DNA of 64,000 bases from Spirochaetota bacterium (GTDB lineage: Bacteria; Spirochaetota; Spirochaetia; ARS1246): contig JAJRYZ010000255.1 in NCBI GenBank assembly GCA_024275515.1, positions 1 to 64,000 on the forward strand. The letters are read 5' to 3'. The notes under the pieces are model-generated. The model was not told the origin of the DNA, ran no database searches, and was given only the letters and a program-made list of their open reading frames with translations. Below are positions 7,039-16,555 of this stretch, piece by piece. The position numbers and the translations under genes were made by a program. Each line of letters opens with the position of its first letter. Position 1 is the stretch's first letter.

Positions 7039-8511
7039 ATGCAGCTAAAGGAATTCAGGCTCTTTATCGACGGCCGGTACACGGATTCGGAAGGCGCCGA
7101 AACATTCGCGTCCGTCAATCCTGCCGACGGCTCTCGCATCGCAGAGATTTCCCAAGCGACACCGGCTGATGTTGACCGTGCCGTCGAAGCGGCCCGGCGG
7201 GCGTTTTCGACATGGTCTTTGATGTCCGGTGAACAACGGGGCGGTATTCTCAGGCGCGCTGCCGATATACTGGAGAAACGAACAGACGAGTTTGCTATGC
7301 TGGAGTCGCAGGATACGGGCAAGACACGTAAGGACACCAACGCAATCGACGTTCCCGCGTCGGTTGCGTTCCTGCGATGGTACGGCCAAGCATCACTTGA
7401 CTTCCAGGCTGAAACCATCCCCATCGGCAGCCCGAATCAAATAGATTTTACACTCCGGCAACCATATGGGGTTGTTGGACTGATTGCACCGTGGAATTTT
7501 CCGCTTCTGATCGCGATTTTGAAAATCGGTCCGGCGTTGGCTGTGGGGAATACCGCGGTCATGCTGCCGGCAAAGCAGACCAGCATCACTACCCTCCGAT
7601 TGGGCGAGGTCTTTGAAGATGCCGGCCTTCCTGAGGGAGTGCTTAACATCGTCGCCGGCGTCGGAGAGGTGGTGGGCGAAGCGATCGTTTCTCATCCGAA
7701 GGTAAGCAAGATCTTTTTCACCGGTTCGACGAGGACCGGCAAGCGCATCATGAAAGTCGCTTCGGAGAATCTAACCGACGTGGCCATGGAACTGGGAGGC
7801 AAAAGCCCCAACATTGTTTTCGCCGATGCCGACTGGAAACAGGCGCTGTCCGGCGCAACGTACGCAATCCTTTTTAACAACGGACAAAACTGTATCGCCG
7901 GCTCGCGACTATTGGTGCAAAAATGCATATATTCGAAATTTGTGACCGAACTGACCGAGCGTTTCAGAGCGATTAGGCTTGGAGATCCCGCGGACCGGTC
8001 AACACAGCTTGGACCGTTGGTTTCGCGAGAGCATTACGAGAGAGTCATGAGCTACATTGATGTTGGCCGCGACGAAGGGGCCGGGGTGGCGTGTGGCGGG
8101 ATTCATCCGGCAGGCGAAGCATTCGCGAAAGGTTATTATGTCGAGCCTACGCTTTTTACCGACGTTCACAACGGCATGCGGATTGCGCAAGAGGAGATAT
8201 TCGGGCCGGTACTTGCCGCCATTCCATTTGAAGATGAAGAGCAAGCTGTTGCAATTGCCAATGATACACCGTACGGCCTGGGCGCGGGAGTGTTTACGAC
8301 CGACGTAAACAAGGCCCACCGCATGATTCGTGCTCTCGAATGCGGAACCGTGTACGTTAATACGTACAACATGGTCTATCCGCAAGCACCTTTTCCGGCA
8401 TGGAAGGGAAGCGGCAATTGCGTCGAACGCGGTCGTCACGGACTCTTGGAAAACACGCGCTATAAAAACGTCATTATGGACATCAGCGGTGAGTCGATTC
8501 AGTGGGGTTAG
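7039..8511 (+). CDS. NAD(P)-dependent aldehyde dehydrogenase
   Basis: A 490-residue ALDH-superfamily enzyme that oxidises an aldehyde to an acid. The catalytic cysteine is in 'NNGQNCIAGSR' (about C285), the general-base glutamate in 'MELGGKSPN' (about E251), the oxyanion asparagine in 'PWNFPL', and the Rossmann 'FFTGSTRTGKRI' turn is present. The usual 'KPAExT' cofactor segment reads 'LPAKQTS', so the ribose-contacting Lys and the NAD/NADP-selecting Glu are both changed. An ideal AGGAGGG ribosome-binding site precedes ATG 7039. It closes the cluster with the aminotransferase-like and racemase-like genes and probably oxidises an aldehyde from the same pathway. Confidence 0.93.
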   Translation: MQLKEFRLFIDGRYTDSEGAETFASVNPADGSRIAEISQATPADVDRAVEAARRAFSTWSLMSGEQRGGILRRAADILEKRTDEFAMLESQDTGKTRKDTNAIDVPASVAFLRWYGQASLDFQAETIPIGSPNQIDFTLRQPYGVVGLIAPWNFPLLIAILKIGPALAVGNTAVMLPAKQTSITTLRLGEVFEDAGLPEGVLNIVAGVGEVVGEAIVSHPKVSKIFFTGSTRTGKRIMKVASENLTDVAMELGGKSPNIVFADADWKQALSGATYAILFNNGQNCIAGSRLLVQKCIYSKFVTELTERFRAIRLGDPADRSTQLGPLVSREHYERVMSYIDVGRDEGAGVACGGIHPAGEAFAKGYYVEPTLFTDVHNGMRIAQEEIFGPVLAAIPFEDEEQAVAIANDTPYGLGAGVFTTDVNKAHRMIRALECGTVYVNTYNMVYPQAPFPAWKGSGNCVERGRHGLLENTRYKNVIMDISGESIQWG

Positions 8512-8646
8512 CGAGGCCTAACAATTCCTGGTGTGGCGCGAATACCTTTCCGGTTCTTAAGACACAGGTCATTGAATCTCCGACTTCCAACCTGAAAAGA
8601 CATAACAGTTGTTTGATAAGATTAGAAATGCACTTGACAAGAGGGA

Positions 8647-10398
8647 TCAGCATCCGCGCAAACTGTCATGGCCATTGAAGTCTGCATGCTCCACTATGGG
8701 GATCCGTATTGAAACTCTTGTTCCTTCCCCCTCTTTGCTTTCGTAATGCAGTCCGTACTTGGGGCCATAGTAGAGTTGAATGCGTTGATGAACGTTTTTG
8801 ATGCCGTATCCGTCGCTCTCTTGGTCGAGTATCGTCTTGAGGTCGTCCTTTGGGATGCCTACCCCGTCGTCGCAGACATTGATAATAATATCATTTTTGT
8901 TTTTGTTCGCTTGTATCAGAATACTGCCAGTTTTTCCTTCTTTTGCATGGATTCCATGGTATATGGCGTTTTCCACCAAAGGCTGCAGAATCATTTTGAT
9001 CATCTGATGTGTGAGGATGTCCGGCTGCAAGTCGCGTTTCAGCTGAATTCGCCGACCAAATCGCATATTCTGAATCAACACATAGTCTTCGACACTCCGC
9101 ACTTCTTCAGATAGGGAGACATAATCTTTGCCCCTGTTGAGGTTGAAGCGATAGAGTCCGGAAAGAGCCTCTAGAACCGATACGATGTCGTGTGCCCCTT
9201 TCCTCGCAGCCATCCATTTCATACTCTCAAGTGTGTTATAGAGAAAATGCGGATTTATCTGGGCTTCAAGTGCTTTGAACTGGGCCTCTTTCAAGCGGCT
9301 GGTTGTATCCGCCACCTTTTTTACCAGGCGGTGAATAGCCCTGACCATACTGTTGTGCTGTTTCTGGAGTTCAGTGATTTCATCGTTTCCTTCAACCGTG
9401 ACGAGCTGACCGTAGTTGCCCTTCCTGACTTGCCCCATGCTGTGAACTATCGCGTCTAGTCGTCTCGTGTAGAGCCGTGAGAAAAGGAACGCAACAATGC
9501 CATCTACAATAAGAAGACCCAGGGCAAACAAAACAGTGACGGCCGCCACGCGTTGGGAGGATTGCCTGAGTATACGTACCGGGGAGAGGGCGACGAGGGT
9601 CCACGGAGCGTCGGAAAGCTCTTTTTTGGAGATGAGAAACGATTCTCCGGCGAAAAGAACATGTTTCTCATTGCTCTGCAGAAGGAAGGAGGCGGCGTTT
9701 TCATCGACGGCATAGGTAGAAGGGGAGGATGCGACAAAACGATTCGTTGCGAGAACGACAATCCTGTCCTCTTCAGGCAGTCTTATCGCTTTCAGTACGT
9801 CTTCGAGGAGGTCCATGCGAACATCTATTTGCAGAGCTCCCAAAGCACGACGTGGAGTGTGCAGATCGGGAATACTTCGTGTCAGCTGGATAACATCCAG
9901 TCCGGAAGGATAGAGATCAGTTTTGACCGACACCACGTCCCAAAAAAGGCGACTATAGCTGCGAAGAAGAATTTCCTGATTGTCAAGCGCTTCGGTGAGA
10001 AAAATGATCGTGCCTTCCTGCGAGTAAAGTACGCGGGGCCTAATATATAGTCGTACATTTCCGACGTACTCATCATTCTGTACACTCTCGATAAGGTCGA
10101 CGAGGTCGCGATAGTCCTCGAGTTCTTGACCTTTGTCTTGGTACCCTCTTTCGGCGCGCTGGAGGATGACCTGCAAAGTTCTGCTTCTTACCAAGACCTC
10201 CGATACAGCGCCAATCTTTGCAAGTTTGTCTTCAATGCTATCGGCCGCTTGCGTGATCGTGGCATCTATGCGACTCATTGTCTGCAGGCGAATTTGATCT
10301 ACCGATCTGATGTAGGAATATGTTCCCAATAGCGCCAACGGTACCACACTGAGAACGATGAAAGTGAAAAGGAGCTTGGACCGATATCTCAGTTTCAC
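8647..10398 (-). CDS. YesM-type sensor histidine kinase
   Basis: Membrane kinase of the LytS/YesM class. In order: membrane segment 'LLFTFIVLSVVPLALLGTY', a large extracytoplasmic sensing region, second membrane segment 'VLFALGLLIVDGIVAFLF', HAMP, a His_kinase domain with the phospho-histidine in 'INPHFLYNTLE', and an ATPase with 'VENAIYHGI' and 'DDGVGIP'. The ORF-track start at 10428 is a TTG. I prefer GTG 10398, which overlaps the stop of the upstream response regulator as GTGA, a sign of translational coupling. Such kinases respond to extracellular sugars and phosphorylate an AraC-type regulator, here the adjacent gene. Confidence 0.9.
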   Translation of the reverse strand: MKLRYRSKLLFTFIVLSVVPLALLGTYSYIRSVDQIRLQTMSRIDATITQAADSIEDKLAKIGAVSEVLVRSRTLQVILQRAERGYQDKGQELEDYRDLVDLIESVQNDEYVGNVRLYIRPRVLYSQEGTIIFLTEALDNQEILLRSYSRLFWDVVSVKTDLYPSGLDVIQLTRSIPDLHTPRRALGALQIDVRMDLLEDVLKAIRLPEEDRIVVLATNRFVASSPSTYAVDENAASFLLQSNEKHVLFAGESFLISKKELSDAPWTLVALSPVRILRQSSQRVAAVTVLFALGLLIVDGIVAFLFSRLYTRRLDAIVHSMGQVRKGNYGQLVTVEGNDEITELQKQHNSMVRAIHRLVKKVADTTSRLKEAQFKALEAQINPHFLYNTLESMKWMAARKGAHDIVSVLEALSGLYRFNLNRGKDYVSLSEEVRSVEDYVLIQNMRFGRRIQLKRDLQPDILTHQMIKMILQPLVENAIYHGIHAKEGKTGSILIQANKNKNDIIINVCDDGVGIPKDDLKTILDQESDGYGIKNVHQRIQLYYGPKYGLHYESKEGEGTRVSIRIPIVEHADFNGHDSLRGC

Positions 10399-11183
10399 CG
10401 TGAATCCCTGTATTGCGTCGGCGTGCAACCTTCAATTCTGCGAAAGCATTTGGCGAAATAATTGGCGTCGCTGTAACCGATTCCCCTGGCTATATCACGG
10501 ATCCTGTGATTTGTTTCTTTAAGCAGAAGTTTCGCTTCCTGATGACGCCTGCGTATGAGATGTTCATGGACCGTTGAACCGGTTTGGTTTTTGAATATGC
10601 GGCAGAGATAGTTTGGGCTTAGGCATACACCGTCAGCGATAGTCTGAATAGAGAGATCAGACCGATAGTAGTTTGCATCAATGAACTTTCGTATCTGATG
10701 AATAATCCGCTTTTCGTCTGTGGCGTGATCCGATTCCCCGGTTGCATTGCTATCGCTCATGTCGGACGGGCCTTCCCTGTCCGAATACAATGAACTCACC
10801 GCCTTTTTTATGACGTCATGGAGTTCTTCGGTCCGCATTGGTTTGAACAGGTAATCAAGTGCGTCATATTTGAACGCACTTTTTATGAATTCCAAATCCT
10901 GAAAGGCACTCATCAAGATAATGCGTGTTCTGCTCGACGTTTTCCTAATCGTCCGGATGAGCTCGATCCCGTCGACTTGCGTCATCACCACGTCAGTCAA
11001 TACGATGTCAGGCTTATATGTTGTGAACTCGAGGAGTGCTGCTCTTCCGTCTTCCGCATCTCTTATTTCATCTACGCCTAAGGATTTCCAATCGACAAGA
11101 TCCCGTAAACCTTCCCGGATCTGTATCTCATCGTCCACTATTAGGAGTTTTACGGGCTTGCGCAGGCGTTCATGAACGTCCAT
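10395..11183 (-). CDS. YesN-type response regulator with AraC DNA-binding domain
   Basis: The N-terminal receiver has the acidic pair in 'LLIVDDE', phospho-acceptor Asp in 'DIVLTDVVM' and the lysine in 'DYLFKPM'. The C-terminal AraC helix-turn-helix pair spans about residues 165-262 ('IQTIADGVCLSPNYLCRIFK' and 'RDIARGIGYSDANYFAKCF'). It controls transcription for the kinase in the same operon, with which it overlaps by GTGA. Start ATG 11183 is chosen; the track start 11219 is a TTG with 12 unconserved residues. A TTGACA hexamer with a TACCAT box ends just before this ATG, so the transcript may be nearly leaderless. Likely target: the sugar ABC genes starting at 14694. Confidence 0.9.
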   Translation of the reverse strand: MDVHERLRKPVKLLIVDDEIQIREGLRDLVDWKSLGVDEIRDAEDGRAALLEFTTYKPDIVLTDVVMTQVDGIELIRTIRKTSSRTRIILMSAFQDLEFIKSAFKYDALDYLFKPMRTEELHDVIKKAVSSLYSDREGPSDMSDSNATGESDHATDEKRIIHQIRKFIDANYYRSDLSIQTIADGVCLSPNYLCRIFKNQTGSTVHEHLIRRRHQEAKLLLKETNHRIRDIARGIGYSDANYFAKCFRRIEGCTPTQYRDSR

Positions 11184-11355
11184 CTGACAATGGTATGAGA
11201 TCGTCTCGATTACTGTCAATGATAAGGGTGCGGGTGGTCATCATCGACAAAACCATAGGCGCGATGTTCTACAAAGAACAACGCGCCGAATCGCCACCTG
11301 GTCTCCTTGTCCTTGTGCCGCGGCGGGTATCGCCGTACGATTCGCCGCGGAACTG

Positions 11356-13695
11356 TTACGACCCGACCGCGGCGGCAGTCGCCCTGTTTGTTAGCGATGA
11401 ATCTGCGTACGGACATGCCAATACACATGGTTCGGCTACCACCGGTCGGAACTTTTTAATCGGATCATGCTTTTTTAGTGCATCTGCAAGTTTGTCTGGA
11501 GTCACAGAATCGCCGGGGTTTTCATTCACAAGGGATCCGACGTACTTGAACCCGCTTTCTCCCATGAGAGCCCACCGCTTTGTCCAATCGCAAAGATCGC
11601 CCTTGATTTTATGGAAAGAAAATTCCCTGCCTTCACAGATGAACGTGATCTCATCGGCCCCGATCGCCTTGCTCGGACACGCGGCAATACACATTCTCTC
11701 GCAATTATCACACAGAGATCTGGCGTTGGATGAAATGAGATGTGAAGCGTCAAGCTCCGCGTCCGTAATTATGGCGATAAATCGTTGCCGTATGCCGAAC
11801 TCAGGCGTTACCGCATGCGCACTCACTGTGAGATCGGCTAGTCCGGCTGCGACGGCTGCAAACCTGTTGCTGAAAAGATCGGCTTGCGGTCCTCGTGGGT
11901 TCGCCGTGTATGATCCGGTTCCCAACAGATCCATGCTGATCGCGGCCTTGTAGCCGAGTCCTTCGAGACGCTTGACGATCTGAGACGCGATTACCGATCC
12001 CAACCATTGGGTGACATACGTGAGGAACGAATACGGTCCAACCGCTTCTGCGGGTGGCTTCGTAGCTTGTTTGAGTACTTCTTCATGGTAACGCAACGCG
12101 AAAACGAACACCGAATGAGCCGTACTCAGAAGATCCCTCGGCATGATAACGGTTCTGGTTTCCGTTTCTATTTCCGGCTCCCAGGCCCGGAAACGTATCG
12201 AGTTGTCGTTGGCGTTCAGGACCCTCTCGCCGTCGAAAAAAGGTGCAATCTGTCTAGCTATCTCTTCGATTCTGCTTACCGGCGCAACGCCAACCAGATC
12301 AGCTCCCAAATCTTCAGCGAGTGAGCTGACGGCACGAGTCACTGCAGAACGGTTTCGTCTTCCGGCGGCGCCGATCGCCGCTTCATCGCGTTTGCTATGC
12401 CTGGTCCTAATTACTTTTCGGGTGAGAATCGTGTTACCGTACGAACGATCCTTGTCTATTCCGTCGGCGCCGTCGAGAATGAGGGCAGAATAATTGGGTG
12501 TTGTCATTGGATCAGAATGAGATTCGTCCTCCTCGATCGTCATATATGATCGAAAGCCAAGCTCCTCCAACTCCCGAGTCAAGTCATAGCATAGTGAATT
12601 GACGAAATGACGGTATCCGAAGTCGAGTATCCGTTCTGTTTCCTCCGATGTGACCTCAGATGGTTTGCTCATAGCCAATGTGACGGCACTCTGAGCTCCA
12701 GGAAGAAGCCTTTCGATATCGATCCCGCGCCTTTTCAGCTCCCGTGCGGAGTGAACAAGGATGTGTTCGAGACCGCGTCCATGTAGACGAGAGAAAGATC
12801 TGTCCACTGTCGCTCGGGATTCGAGCTCTTCGTCAAGCCTGATGGAAAGCTTCCGCACCGGCGTTCGTGAATACTCTCTTTCCCAGGTCCGCAGATTCGC
12901 GGGGAGACAGAACTTGAGGCACTGTCCCATTTCGCCCTTTCTGATTCCGTATTTCTCGATATATTCGAGGATGTTTTTCTCATTCACCTTCTCCGGGATG
13001 TCGAGAAAGACTTCCAAATCAAAATGCTCACCCCAAGAACAGCGCCATAGGTTTTTATTGGGAAACCGGTACTCATTGTCCTCTATTATTAATACCTTAT
13101 CACCGTCGATCTCTTTTGAAAGCGCGTTGGTGGGACAGAACTTCCGGCACAGCATGCAGTTGTCGCAGACGGTTCCCGGCGGAATAAGGGGATCCGGTTC
13201 GATGTCGGCGTCCGTTATCACGGTGACGAAACGATTGCGTGCGCCGTACTCGGGAGTAAGCGCAAGCCCGTTAAAGCCCATGTCGGCGAGACCAGCCACT
13301 ACCGCCATATAGATATGGCTCACATCAGGAGCGAAGATAGCGTTGAGATCTTTGTATTGATTGTAGCGCCAGATATTGCTCGAAACAATGGGAATCGCAT
13401 TGTAACCAAGATCCTCAAGATACGTAGCCATGCGATAAGATGATTCGTCCAGACGTGAATTCATCAAATACTGGATAGAGTAAGGTCCGATGTCCTGTGG
13501 GTGCTTCTCGCCGCCCAACTCTATCGCGGTATCCGGATGATGAAAGGCCATCGAAATGACCGTGCGGCTACCGGGGAACAGCCCCTGTGGACTCATCATG
13601 ATAGGCGCGTGCTCACAACGTTCCACGTTTCCGAATCCCACAAGATTTGCGCCCAGCTGATACGCGTAGTCCTTGACGATCTCTTTTACGGACAT
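11356..13695 (-). CDS. Internally duplicated ferredoxin-type protein, QueG/reductive-dehalogenase-like
   Basis: A 779-residue cytoplasmic protein made of two related halves. Each half has 'GPYS...', 'AGLAD', 'TPE(Y/F)G.R.RF...ITDA' blocks followed by a cysteine cluster: 'CDNCMLCRKFCP' in the first (CxxCxxCxxxCP) and 'CDNCERMCIAACP' in the second (CxxCxxxCxxxCP). The block pattern resembles epoxyqueuosine reductase QueG and reductive dehalogenases, which couple 4Fe-4S clusters to a corrinoid, but I cannot see a corrinoid-binding determinant. The track start at 13842 is too early: ATG 13695 has a GGAGGAA site. It starts 2 nt after the IclR stop, so both genes are co-transcribed, and it faces the sugar transporter cluster. 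The substrate is unknown. Confidence 0.75.
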   Translation of the reverse strand: MSVKEIVKDYAYQLGANLVGFGNVERCEHAPIMMSPQGLFPGSRTVISMAFHHPDTAIELGGEKHPQDIGPYSIQYLMNSRLDESSYRMATYLEDLGYNAIPIVSSNIWRYNQYKDLNAIFAPDVSHIYMAVVAGLADMGFNGLALTPEYGARNRFVTVITDADIEPDPLIPPGTVCDNCMLCRKFCPTNALSKEIDGDKVLIIEDNEYRFPNKNLWRCSWGEHFDLEVFLDIPEKVNEKNILEYIEKYGIRKGEMGQCLKFCLPANLRTWEREYSRTPVRKLSIRLDEELESRATVDRSFSRLHGRGLEHILVHSARELKRRGIDIERLLPGAQSAVTLAMSKPSEVTSEETERILDFGYRHFVNSLCYDLTRELEELGFRSYMTIEEDESHSDPMTTPNYSALILDGADGIDKDRSYGNTILTRKVIRTRHSKRDEAAIGAAGRRNRSAVTRAVSSLAEDLGADLVGVAPVSRIEEIARQIAPFFDGERVLNANDNSIRFRAWEPEIETETRTVIMPRDLLSTAHSVFVFALRYHEEVLKQATKPPAEAVGPYSFLTYVTQWLGSVIASQIVKRLEGLGYKAAISMDLLGTGSYTANPRGPQADLFSNRFAAVAAGLADLTVSAHAVTPEFGIRQRFIAIITDAELDASHLISSNARSLCDNCERMCIAACPSKAIGADEITFICEGREFSFHKIKGDLCDWTKRWALMGESGFKYVGSLVNENPGDSVTPDKLADALKKHDPIKKFRPVVAEPCVLACPYADSSLTNRATAAAVGS

Positions 13696-13697
13696 TT

Positions 13698-14450
13698 TCA
13701 GTTTCCTCCATTGCATAGGTTGCATGATATTTTTTTTGCGGTTTGAATGACTAAATTCAGAATTCGTTTCTTGTGCTTTCCCGTGAATCTTGATACGGGT
13801 AGGAAGACACCCAGCGCGGCGGCAATGATACCGTTGCTGCATATCCCCGCGGCAATACCGATCAGTTCACTGCCGCAAGGGCCGTATGAATAACAGTCCA
13901 TTGTTCTCAACTTCGCACAGGCCTCCTCGAGTTCTTCCACACTGGAGATGCCGTCCCACCGACCCGATGGCAGTCCTTGTGCCTTCGCCATCCGCGCCCG
14001 TTCGCGTGGATTAAGATGAGCAATCAGCAATCTGCCGGTCGCCGTCGTGTAGGGGTCCTGCTCCTCCATGTAATCCAGACGGAGTCTAAAAGGAGAATCA
14101 CGATCCACTTTACAGAGAATAACCTTTTTCCATCGGCTCAGGCGGGCAAGGAGGCATGTCTCATCCACTTCCTCGACAAGATGCTGCATGTGAGGTTGGG
14201 CTATGTCGATGAGCTTGTGTAAATAGGAATTGGCACGGGTAAGACGGAATGGCTCCGGCCCAAGAATGTAACTTCGAGATCCGGCGGCCGTTTCAAGGTA
14301 TCCGTTTCGAACTAGAGCCTGAACGATATTTGTGCATGTGGTTTGATTGATTCCGAGTTTTCTCGCGAGATCCGAAACACGTACAGGTTTTTCAGAATTA
14401 GCACTCACCAACCTGAGAATGTTAAAGGCTCGCTCAAGTACTTGTATCAT
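13698..14450 (-). CDS. IclR-family transcriptional regulator
   Basis: The N-terminal winged helix (about residues 1-60) has 'VSDLARKLGINQTTCTNIVQALVRNGYLE'. The C-terminal effector domain has 'YTTATGRLLIAHL' and 'GPCGSELIGIAAGI', as in IclR sugar- and acid-responsive regulators. Start ATG 14450 aligns with the family start ('MIQVLERAFNIL'); the track start at 14501 adds 17 residues without a ribosome-binding site. It is co-transcribed with the duplicated ferredoxin-type gene and divergent from the LplB/LplC permease genes, so it probably controls both through the shared 240-bp region. Confidence 0.88.
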   Translation of the reverse strand: MIQVLERAFNILRLVSANSEKPVRVSDLARKLGINQTTCTNIVQALVRNGYLETAAGSRSYILGPEPFRLTRANSYLHKLIDIAQPHMQHLVEEVDETCLLARLSRWKKVILCKVDRDSPFRLRLDYMEEQDPYTTATGRLLIAHLNPRERARMAKAQGLPSGRWDGISSVEELEEACAKLRTMDCYSYGPCGSELIGIAAGICSNGIIAAALGVFLPVSRFTGKHKKRILNLVIQTAKKISCNLCNGGN

Positions 14451-14693
14451 GCCTGTTATCAATACTGTTGATGCGTAGCTATTATTATTGAATAGCGTCA
14501 TGATGTCAATCGTTTTTTCGCGCCTCCGCAGAGTACTTGATCAGCAGACTTGAGTATTCACGTAAACCGGAGCTTCGCACTTGCGTATGGGCAGGCGGCG
14601 CCATCAAACTTTGATTTCAACGGATATTACCCGGAATCATAGTTTTTTCCTCTTGTGATCTGCAGTAGCAAGACCGCAAAATACTCTTTACTT

Positions 14694-15638
14694 ATGCTGC
14701 CTACAAAGCTTCCGGCGGTAAAACGAAAACAAAAGCTTCTTGACTATTTGAGAAGCAACTATGACCTGTACCTGTTTCTCGTACCGGGTCTATTGGCTCT
14801 CGTCATTTTCAAATATATTCCCATACTCGGGATTTCGGTAGCCTTCAAGGACTTCACTTTGAGGGAAGGAATCATCGGCAGTCCATGGGCTAACCCCTGG
14901 TTCTTACATTTCCAAACCCTCTTCGCCTTGCCCCAATTCATCCGCGTTGTAACGAACACACTTATCATCAACCTGTACATGCTCGTGTTCCAATGGCCCA
15001 TTCCGATCATACTCGCCATCGCTATCAGCGAGATCGGTAGCATGGGATATAAGCGAGTAGCCCAGACGGTAACCTACATGCCCCATTTTCTTTCTTGGGT
15101 CGTAGTAGGCGCGATTTTCATTGACATCCTTTCCACGCAAAATGGATTGGTTAATATTGTTTTGGGATGGTTCGGCGTTGAACCCGTGCTTTTTTTGGCG
15201 AGGCCGCCTCTGTTTCGTCCGATCCTGGTCATTTCTCAAGCGTGGAAAGAGTCTGGCTGGGCGAGCATCATCTATCTGGCAGCCCTGCAGTCAATCGACC
15301 CGCAGCTGTACGATGCGGCGCGCATTGACGGGGCTACTAAGATGCAGCAGGTATGGCGGATAACATTGCCGGGTCTTCTTTCCACCATGGTATTCGTCGT
15401 TTTGCTTAGAATTGCTCGCGCCTTAGACTACAACGTTCAGCAGATTATCATGCTCTACAACCCGTTAGTTTATGAGAGAGGAGATGTAATTTCGAGCTAC
15501 ATCTATCGTGTAGGATTGCAGCAGCTCAAGTTCAGCCTGACAACCGCTCTCGGCGTCTTCAAAGGACTGATCGGCCTACTCATGGTTGTTTTTTCGAATT
15601 ATCTTGCCAGGCGCTTCGCAGGCAGGGGACTGTTCTGA
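14694..15638 (+). CDS. CUT1-family sugar ABC transporter permease (LplB-like)
   Basis: Inner-membrane permease of about 314 residues with six predicted helices, beginning 'YLFLVPGLLALVIF', and the cytoplasmic coupling (EAA-like) loop 'YDAARIDGATKMQQVWRITLPG' that contacts the ATPase. The LplB subgroup marker 'PILGISVAFKDF' is present. The track start 14655 is GTG; ATG 14694 is preferred as nearer the family start, without a strong ribosome-binding site either way. It overlaps the next permease by TGATG. It works with the LplC-like permease and the binding protein; no ATPase is encoded in the cluster. Confidence 0.9.
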   Translation: MLPTKLPAVKRKQKLLDYLRSNYDLYLFLVPGLLALVIFKYIPILGISVAFKDFTLREGIIGSPWANPWFLHFQTLFALPQFIRVVTNTLIINLYMLVFQWPIPIILAIAISEIGSMGYKRVAQTVTYMPHFLSWVVVGAIFIDILSTQNGLVNIVLGWFGVEPVLFLARPPLFRPILVISQAWKESGWASIIYLAALQSIDPQLYDAARIDGATKMQQVWRITLPGLLSTMVFVVLLRIARALDYNVQQIIMLYNPLVYERGDVISSYIYRVGLQQLKFSLTTALGVFKGLIGLLMVVFSNYLARRFAGRGLF

Positions 15639-16510
15639 TGGCAAGCAGAATCCGTGACCGTGATGAATTCCGTTTTAGGATGGCGAGCACCATAACAGTA
15701 ACAGTTTTCCTCATTGTGACTCTTATCCCATTCATAAACATCATTAGCAAATCCCTGAGTGATGAGGCGTCAGTGCTTGCCGGTGAAGTGCTCCTGTGGC
15801 CCATTAATTTCAATGTGCAGGCGTACAAGATCGTATTGGCTAACCATGAGTTTCTTCGCGCACTCAGTATTTCTGTCTATGTCACCGCCGTTGGAACTAT
15901 TCTGACCACTACCGCCACAGTGTTAGTGGCGTATGCTCTTTCACGAGACTATCTGAAGGGGCAAAGGGTTTTCCGCTTTCTCTATATCTTTACTATGCTT
16001 TTCAGCGGAGGACTCATTCCAACATACCTCGTCGTCAGGGCGGTCGGTCTCATCGATAATCTCTATGCCCTGATTCTACCCAACCTAGTGGGTGTGTTTC
16101 AAATGCTCCTAGTGTCGAACTACTTCTATACAATACCCAAAGACATCGAAGAGTCGGCAAAGATTGATGGAGCGGGAAACACATTGATTCTGCGCCGTAT
16201 TATGGTGCCTTTAGCCATGCCGGTCATTGCCACGATTATCCTCTTCTATGCCGTTGGCTTGTGGAATGAGTTCTTTGCGGCCCTCATGTACCTAAATCGC
16301 AGAGATCTCAGACCTCTGCAAATCTACCTGCGGGATCTTATTATGCAGGCTGATAATAATCAAATGAATGCAGACATTATGCGGGATGTACCAATGGAGA
16401 GTATCCAAGGCGCAACGCTGGTGGCTGCCACAGCGCCCATTCTGATCGTATATCCCTACCTTCAGCGATACTTCGTGAAGGGAATGATGGTAGGAGCGGT
16501 AAAGCAATAG
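15638..16510 (+). CDS. CUT1-family sugar ABC transporter permease (LplC/YtcP-like)
   Basis: Second permease of the module, 290 residues, with six predicted membrane segments. The coupling loop is 'EESAKIDGAGNTLILRRIMVPLAMP' and the family C-terminus is 'YLQRYFVKGMMVGAVKQ'. Its ATG shares one base with the stop of the first permease (TGATG), a strong sign of coupled translation. The binding-protein gene follows after 45 nt. It is paralogous to the gene at 26993-27877, whose C-terminus is nearly identical in pattern. Confidence 0.92.
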   Translation: MASRIRDRDEFRFRMASTITVTVFLIVTLIPFINIISKSLSDEASVLAGEVLLWPINFNVQAYKIVLANHEFLRALSISVYVTAVGTILTTTATVLVAYALSRDYLKGQRVFRFLYIFTMLFSGGLIPTYLVVRAVGLIDNLYALILPNLVGVFQMLLVSNYFYTIPKDIEESAKIDGAGNTLILRRIMVPLAMPVIATIILFYAVGLWNEFFAALMYLNRRDLRPLQIYLRDLIMQADNNQMNADIMRDVPMESIQGATLVAATAPILIVYPYLQRYFVKGMMVGAVKQ

Positions 16511-16555
16511 CATATCCCGGTTCCGCATGGGATCGGAAAAGCAATGGAGGTTTCT

